From assembly GCA_015057275.1 (NCBI GenBank), contig SVEO01000013.1, forward strand, positions 1 to 54,842: a stretch of DNA of 54,842 nucleotides, written 5' to 3'. The first letter of the stretch is position 1; each line of letters begins with the position of its first letter. The notes under the pieces are model-generated. The model was not told the origin of the DNA and made no database searches. It was given only the letters and a program-made list of their open reading frames with translations. Positions 54,384-54,842 of the stretch are shown here, one piece after another. Source of the DNA: Lachnospiraceae bacterium (GTDB lineage Bacteria; Bacillota; Clostridia; Lachnospirales; Lachnospiraceae). Both the position numbers and the translations under genes were made by a program.

Positions 54384-54461
54384 GAATTCTTAGACTAATT
54401 GCAATTCATTTAACGAAAATGTTTCATCCCGGCTTGCCGGCATGAACATCTCGCTGCATGT

Positions 54462-54583
54462 CTACTTCTTCCATCCAGACTTTACTGTCGGCTTCGGAAT
54501 CGCATCTGCTCACCGAATCAGCAGTTATAAAACCGCTCGCGGGCTGTACCGCCGGTCGGGAATTTCACCCTGCCCTGAAATAG
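54462..54583 (-). promoter_or_regulatory. FMN riboswitch (RFN element)
   Basis: Minus-strand conserved blocks in the right order: CAGGGCAGGGTGAAATTCCC, GACCGGCGGTA, AGCCCGCGAGC, the variable arm, CCGAAGCCGACAGT and AGTCTGGATGGAAGAAG. Controls ribD-ribE-ribBA-ribH. Confidence 0.96.
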
Positions 54584-54601
54584 TTTTTATTTTCTGCATC
54601 A

Positions 54602-54630
54602 AATATAACACGAAAATATAGGGTTTTCAA
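54602..54630 (-). promoter_or_regulatory. Promoter for the rib operon
   Basis: Minus-strand TTGAAA (54625-54630), 17-base spacer, TATATT (54602-54607), about 20 bases before the riboswitch. Confidence 0.75.
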
Positions 54631-54798
54631 GGCTTTTTTATAGGATATTGATAGAGATTTATGTTAACTCACTATATAAATCTTCATAAACCTGTATAAC
54701 TTAACAGGTAACCTTTAGTGTTAGCATCTAATTAGCACAATTTAAAATGAGACATTCCTCTCAATCCGTGCTATAATAACATTTAGGAGGATCTCATT
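54631..54798 (+). promoter_or_regulatory. Upstream region of the probable transposase, with promoter
   Basis: GAGACA (54749-54754), 17 bases, TATAAT (54772-54777), then AGGAGG before the ATG at 54799. The region also has a CCTGT/ACAGG hairpin at about 54692-54709. A TG-starting sequence at about 54719 may be the left tip of the element, but the right end is outside the window. Confidence 0.5.
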
Positions 54799-54842
54799 AT
54801 GTCACGCAAGAAAACCCATCACACCAAACAGTTTAAGTTGGA
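54799..54842 (+). CDS. Partial, probable IS3-type transposase OrfA
   Basis: Only 14 codons are visible, beginning MSRKKTHHTKQFKL, cut off by the window edge. A basic start followed by T-K-x-F-K is typical of IS3-family OrfA helix-turn-helix proteins. AGGAGG lies 7 bases before the ATG. The call rests on very few residues. Confidence 0.45.
   Translation, partial: MSRKKTHHTKQFKL

Overview
The window reads as chromosomal DNA of a low-to-medium GC, Gram-positive Clostridia member, most likely Lachnospiraceae. Pointers are strong AGGAGG-type ribosome binding sites, a T-box leader before ileS, an FMN riboswitch before the rib operon, a CotS-like spore-coat kinase, a Spo0A-type DNA-binding protein, and Rpn/PD-(D/E)XK 'transposase', VTC/DUF4956 and LytTR/GHKL genes typical of gut Lachnospiraceae. 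No phage, CRISPR array or rRNA is visible. The only clear mobile traces are the Rpn-type genes (7.4-9.4 kb) and the start of a probable IS3-type transposase at the right edge.

Layout. 0-7.3 kb: a leftward promoter with an AU-rich leader running off the left edge; then, on the minus strand, a threonine-aldolase-like enzyme, a LUD protein, rlmD-type methyltransferase, ABC-F ATPase, GH42 beta-galactosidase and acyl carrier protein. 7.4-9.7 kb: accessory DNA with an Rpn-family nuclease carrying an internal 69-bp tandem repeat, and a decayed relative. 9.7-13 kb: GHKL kinase/LytTR regulator, SEC-C protein, lipoprotein. 13-18 kb: purA, pncB with a hairpin-rich leader, and two unknown membrane proteins. 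18-25 kb: PlsC, a membrane protein, VTC polyphosphate-polymerase-type protein plus DUF4956, PduL, then a signalling cluster: Hpt, a sensorless hybrid kinase, a divergent REC plus SARP-like regulator, and a receiver-less Spo0A-C protein. 25-39 kb: amino-acid ABC transporter, alr, Pr6Pr membrane protein, cell-wall amidase, maf, O-antigen-ligase-like protein, L,D-transpeptidase, phosphoglucomutase, CotS-like kinase and cca. 39-50 kb: glycogen/maltodextrin phosphorylase, ileS with T-box, a divergent PTS - EEP phosphatase - malQ operon, tRNA-Gly and tRNA-Pro. 50-54.8 kb: HAD phosphatase, ribD-ribE-ribBA-ribH under an FMN riboswitch, and the IS edge.

Functional links. The PTS/EEP/malQ operon together with glgP and pgcA could form a complete route: maltose import as maltose 6'-phosphate, removal of the phosphate by a MapP-like enzyme, conversion by MalQ to glucose plus longer dextrins, phosphorolysis by GlgP and isomerisation by the mutase. 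The 21.6-25.1 kb cluster has the parts of a multistep phosphorelay and ends in a Spo0A-type DNA-binding protein with a short non-receiver N-terminus. A perfect 0A-box-like heptamer lies just upstream of the regulator promoter. These two regions are the best candidates for something not yet described. All functional statements rest on reading the sequence; no database search was run.
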